A stretch of 16,859 nucleotides of DNA from positions 1 through 16,859 of the forward strand of contig JBHIWP010000088.1 in the NCBI GenBank assembly GCA_041987425.1, written 5' to 3'. Positions within the stretch are counted from its first letter, which is position 1. Every line of letters starts with the position of its first letter. Under the pieces are notes generated by a model. It worked only from the letters and a program-made list of their open reading frames with translations, did not search any database and was not told where the DNA came from. This DNA comes from Leptofilum sp041987425. Lineage in GTDB: Bacteria > Chloroflexota > Anaerolineae > Promineifilales > Promineifilaceae. A program made the position numbers and the translations under genes. Positions 15,014-16,859 of the stretch are shown here, piece after piece.

Positions 15014-15076
15014 AGCGTCCCAAAAATGTTTGGAGAGCCGCTTTTAGCGTCTCAAAAACATCCGAATTTCGTCCCA
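15014..15076 (-). promoter_or_regulatory. Direct repeats upstream of the SBBP gene (possible promoter/operator)
   Basis: AGCGTCCCAAAAATGTT (15014-15030) and AGCGTCTCAAAAACATCC (from 15046) are direct repeats spaced 32 bp, about three helical turns. A shorter third copy of CGTCCCA stands at 15070. On the minus strand the first repeat runs into GGGACGCTATAAAAG, where TATAAA could be a -10 box for the gene starting at 14930. No regulator can be named, and the 5' leader would be long. Confidence 0.35.
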
Positions 15077-15126
15077 GATTTTTTGTTGTGGTTTAGAGGA
15101 GGTATGGCAAAGTGTTGCTGTGGGAG

Positions 15127-16440
15127 CTAGCGTAATAATTGAGCTACGGCCGTTTCCAGCGTTAGTAACTGCGCCCGCTGCCAGGCAGCCTGATAAACGT
15201 CCGGCTCTAGCTCAGCTTCCAGGTTGGCACGGAGCCGTTCGGCCGTTTCACCGAAGGCAGCCCTTTCCAATCTGAGGAGCGGGACTAAGTGGCGCAGAGG
15301 ATGAGCCAGGATTACGGCCGTAAGCTCTACCGCTTCAGCCTTTCTGCCCTGCGCGGCCCAAACTCGTGCCAGATCACACATGGCACAAAGCATCTCACGC
15401 GTCTGGTCAATTTCTTCCGAAATTTCCAGGCTGCGCCGGAAACAGCGCTCGGCCTGAGCATACTCGGCCAGAAAGAAGGCTGCATCGCCTAGATTATCAT
15501 ACGCCTGTTGGAGGGGGCGACGATAATTGATACGCTGCGCCACTTCAATACCGCGTTCAAAGAATGGCTTGGCTTCAGCGTAATGGCCCTGGGTAAGCGC
15601 GGCCTGACCTCTCACCAGGGCTGCCCAAACGAAGCCCACATCATTACCGAATCCCTGAGTATGCTTCTGGATAATCTCGTCGCTCACCTGCTGAGCCTCA
15701 ACCAGCTTGCCCTGGTAAAGCAGCGCCGTCGCCGTGTAGGTGAGCGAATTGCCGGGAATCCATTGGTCGTCCGTCGTCCGACCAATCTGACGCACCGTCT
15801 GGGCTACCGTCAGGGTTTGTTCATAGTCTCCCAGATACATGTAAGTTAAGGTCATACAATAGAAGGCAAACATGAGCGCTTCAGGCTGATTGAGTGGGCG
15901 AATAAGCGCAATCCCCTCCTCACCTAGAGTTAGCCCCTGTTCAGGCTGTCCCAGAATAGTGGTGAAGAAACCTAAAAACCCCAGCGCCTTTCCCCGAATG
16001 AGCAAGGCCAGGTCTTCATCTGCCACTGAATTTGCTGCGGCCATCGCTTCTTCAAACAGAGGAATGGCTACCTGATACCAGCCGCGAATTTCACAAATAA
16101 GCCAAAAACTGTCCAGAAATTTGAGCAATTCACGGCCGTTATTTTCCGCTACGTGATGGTGCCAGGCGGCCCGAATATTCTCAATGTCTTGTTCAATGGC
16201 GACTTTAGCGGTCATATGATTTACTGTACTAAAGTCGGCCCAGCTTTGCTGCATCAAATTGGCGTAATAGGTGGCGTGTGCCTGCTGCACGGCCGTTTTC
16301 GCCGCCCAATCTGCCTCCAATTTTTCCTCAGCATATTGGCGCAGCAGTTCATGCAGGGCGTAACGGCCGTTATCCGGGTGGCTGGTCAACAGGGAGCGGT
16401 TAACAAGTGCAGCCAATCCCCGCAGTGAGGCTCCAGCCAC
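15127..16440 (-). CDS. C-terminal part of an AfsR/LAL-type TPR regulator, 5' truncated
   Basis: The host-like frame codes for about 437 residues. It begins at VAGASLRGLAALVNRSLL, followed by YALHELLRQYAEEKLE, the winged-helix segment that follows the NB-ARC ATPase in AfsR-like and LAL-type signal-transduction ATPases. The rest is a series of helical TPR pairs (EQDIENIRAAWHH, YQVAIPLFEEAMAA, YAEAKPFFERGIEVAQ, AYDNLGDAAFFLAEYAQAE, AERCFRRSLEISEEI) ending in VAQLLR and a stop at 15127. The ATPase and any DNA-binding or cyclase domain would be N-terminal and are absent. The open frame continues to an ATG at 16743, but that part reads as low-complexity charged sequence antisense to fragments of other genes, so it is not this protein. 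The break lies near 16440. Seen: TPR and winged-helix patterns. Inferred: regulatory role and the chimeric break. Confidence 0.8.
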   Translation of the reverse strand: MAGASLRGLAALVNRSLLTSHPDNGRYALHELLRQYAEEKLEADWAAKTAVQQAHATYYANLMQQSWADFSTVNHMTAKVAIEQDIENIRAAWHHHVAENNGRELLKFLDSFWLICEIRGWYQVAIPLFEEAMAAANSVADEDLALLIRGKALGFLGFFTTILGQPEQGLTLGEEGIALIRPLNQPEALMFAFYCMTLTYMYLGDYEQTLTVAQTVRQIGRTTDDQWIPGNSLTYTATALLYQGKLVEAQQVSDEIIQKHTQGFGNDVGFVWAALVRGQAALTQGHYAEAKPFFERGIEVAQRINYRRPLQQAYDNLGDAAFFLAEYAQAERCFRRSLEISEEIDQTREMLCAMCDLARVWAAQGRKAEAVELTAVILAHPLRHLVPLLRLERAAFGETAERLRANLEAELEPDVYQAAWQRAQLLTLETAVAQLLR

Positions 16441-16551
16441 CTGCCGCGCCGCGTCGCGCGGTTCGTGCTGACGATCGGCGCCACCGCAAACCAGAACGGC
16501 ACCGCGATGTTCGAAGGCGTGACGGTGATCTTCCTGGCGCAGTTCTTCGGC
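16441..16551 (+). pseudogene. Fragment of a sodium/proton:dicarboxylate (SDF/DAACS) symporter, foreign piece
   Basis: The plus strand reads LPRRVARFVLTIGATANQNG then TAMFEGVTVIFLAQFFG. RFVL.IGAT.N.NGTA is the signature of transmembrane segment 7, with the cation/substrate-binding NxNGT, in the GltP/DctA family of sodium- or proton-coupled dicarboxylate and glutamate carriers. Only about 37 residues match. The next 60 bases remain open but do not follow the family, so another join may lie near 16551-16615. The fragment runs opposite to the TPR frame and begins exactly where that frame loses homology. Confidence 0.65.
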
Positions 16552-16615
16552 GGCAGTCGCTACGCCGCGGGGTTCGGCATCGACGAACTCGACAATCTGC
16601 CGCTCAATCTGTCGT

Positions 16616-16859
16616 TCGGGGGCAGAGGCCGCCTCGGATCGCATGTGCATAGCCTCGAATGCCTCGCTCATGGTGCCATTGTCAGCAGAGGATGTCTGCT
16701 TTTGCTCCAGCTTGAATGGTTGCGGCGGTGGCCAGATCGGCACCCCATGGAATTACATCAAGCGCAGGGGCGCAGTGTCTGGAGGGCAGTACCAGGGTAC
16801 AGGGCCCTTTGGAAAAGGCATGTGCTCGGACTTCTCGCTGCCCCACTGCCATCACCATG
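16616..16859 (+). pseudogene. Fragment of a eukaryotic cathepsin B-like cysteine protease, foreign piece
   Basis: The frame starting at 16616 reads SGAEAASDRMCIASN, PLSAEDVCFCSSLNGCGGGQ, IGTPWNYIKRRGAVSGGQYQ and GKGMCSDFSLPHCHHH. These match cathepsin B (peptidase C1A) just after its catalytic Cys: G.VEA.SDR.CI, LSAEDLL.CC, GC.GG..  .AW.Y....G.V(S/T)GG.Y, then P.C.HH at the start of the occluding loop, including the His pair that gives dipeptidase activity. The catalytic Cys region is cut off at the join and the sequence runs off the window end. No intron is seen. Cathepsin B is a eukaryotic lysosomal/secreted enzyme, so this is most likely protist or microalgal DNA joined by chimerism. Confidence 0.75.

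Larger units (their letters stand above)
260..16440. repeat. Dispersed palindromic octamer ACGGCCGT (about 34 copies)
   Basis: By eye I count about 34 exact copies of ACGGCCGT, many extended to AACGGCCGTT, between about 938 and 16365. They lie in genes on both strands, in different frames (Thr-Ala-Val, Gly-Arg, and split forms), and in intergenic DNA (6720, 13223, 13243). Chance would give well under one in 16 kb. Examples start near 978, 1354, 2105, 4567, 5701, 6721, 7744, 8012, 10980, 14540 and 16363. None falls in the 3036-3946 array or in the foreign end pieces. Confidence 0.85.

Noticed and set aside
15127..16743. A 538-residue minus-strand protein starting at 16743
   Set aside because: The part beyond 16440 has no regulator homology, is antisense to clear symporter and cathepsin B coding sequence, and has charged low-complexity character typical of a high-GC shadow frame.
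16616..16859. Horizontal transfer of a eukaryotic cathepsin B into the bacterium
   Set aside because: The fragment lacks its catalytic half, abuts another unrelated fragment, and lies at a contig end; chimerism is simpler.

Overview
The core of this window (about 260 to 16440) is bacterial and most resembles a filamentous or aquatic member of the Chloroflexota (Anaerolineae/Caldilineae-like). The signs are a secreted clostripain-family protease, Thr/Pro-rich linkers on secreted proteins, SBBP and WAVG beta-propeller proteins, a secreted protein ending in YLPMVVK, and moderately high GC with ATG starts behind AGGAG-type ribosome sites. The assignment rests on recalled family patterns, not a database search. 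A striking genomic signature runs through the core: the palindrome ACGGCCGT occurs about 34 times, in all reading frames and between genes.

Layout. 1-250: fragment of a minus-strand diacylglycerol-kinase-like gene from another organism. 260-3025: C11 (clostripain) protease lacking its 5' end. 3036-3946: seven tandem copies of a 115-138 bp palindromic repeat. 3956-4240: a small GIY-YIG nuclease gene on the minus strand, with another half copy of the repeat on its far side (4314-4348). 4241-4638: no gene, but two decayed copies of the protease gene's 3' end and a large imperfect hairpin. 4639-5259: nitroreductase (minus). 5321-5470: a small element with inverted ends and a second, perfect inverted repeat nested inside. 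5489-8887: a thiolase and a FadJ-type hydratase/dehydrogenase, a beta-oxidation pair. 9014-10816: a protein closely resembling eukaryotic alkylglycerone-phosphate synthase (ether lipid synthesis). 10878-11645: membrane-anchored protein with a Thr/Pro stalk. 11717-14930: two secreted proteins on the minus strand, each with about seven propeller repeats. 15127-16440: C-terminal part of a TPR regulator. 16441-16859: fragments of a dicarboxylate symporter and a eukaryotic cathepsin B.

How the genes relate. The thiolase and FadJ homologue would carry out the last three steps of beta-oxidation (or its reversal) and are probably co-transcribed. The ether-lipid gene follows in the same direction and also uses fatty-acyl-derived substrates. 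The FadJ homologue has Gly in place of the second catalytic Glu of its hydratase domain, so that half may be impaired. The genes at 10878-14930 make an export/surface block, converging on a shared hairpin at 11659-11690.

Both ends look chimeric: three short pieces from three unrelated sources (an actinobacterium-like kinase, a symporter, a protist-like cathepsin) abut truncated host genes. I read these as library or assembly chimeras, not gene transfer. The most promising new biology is the combination of the repeat array with its embedded GIY-YIG gene, and the HIP1-like octamer.
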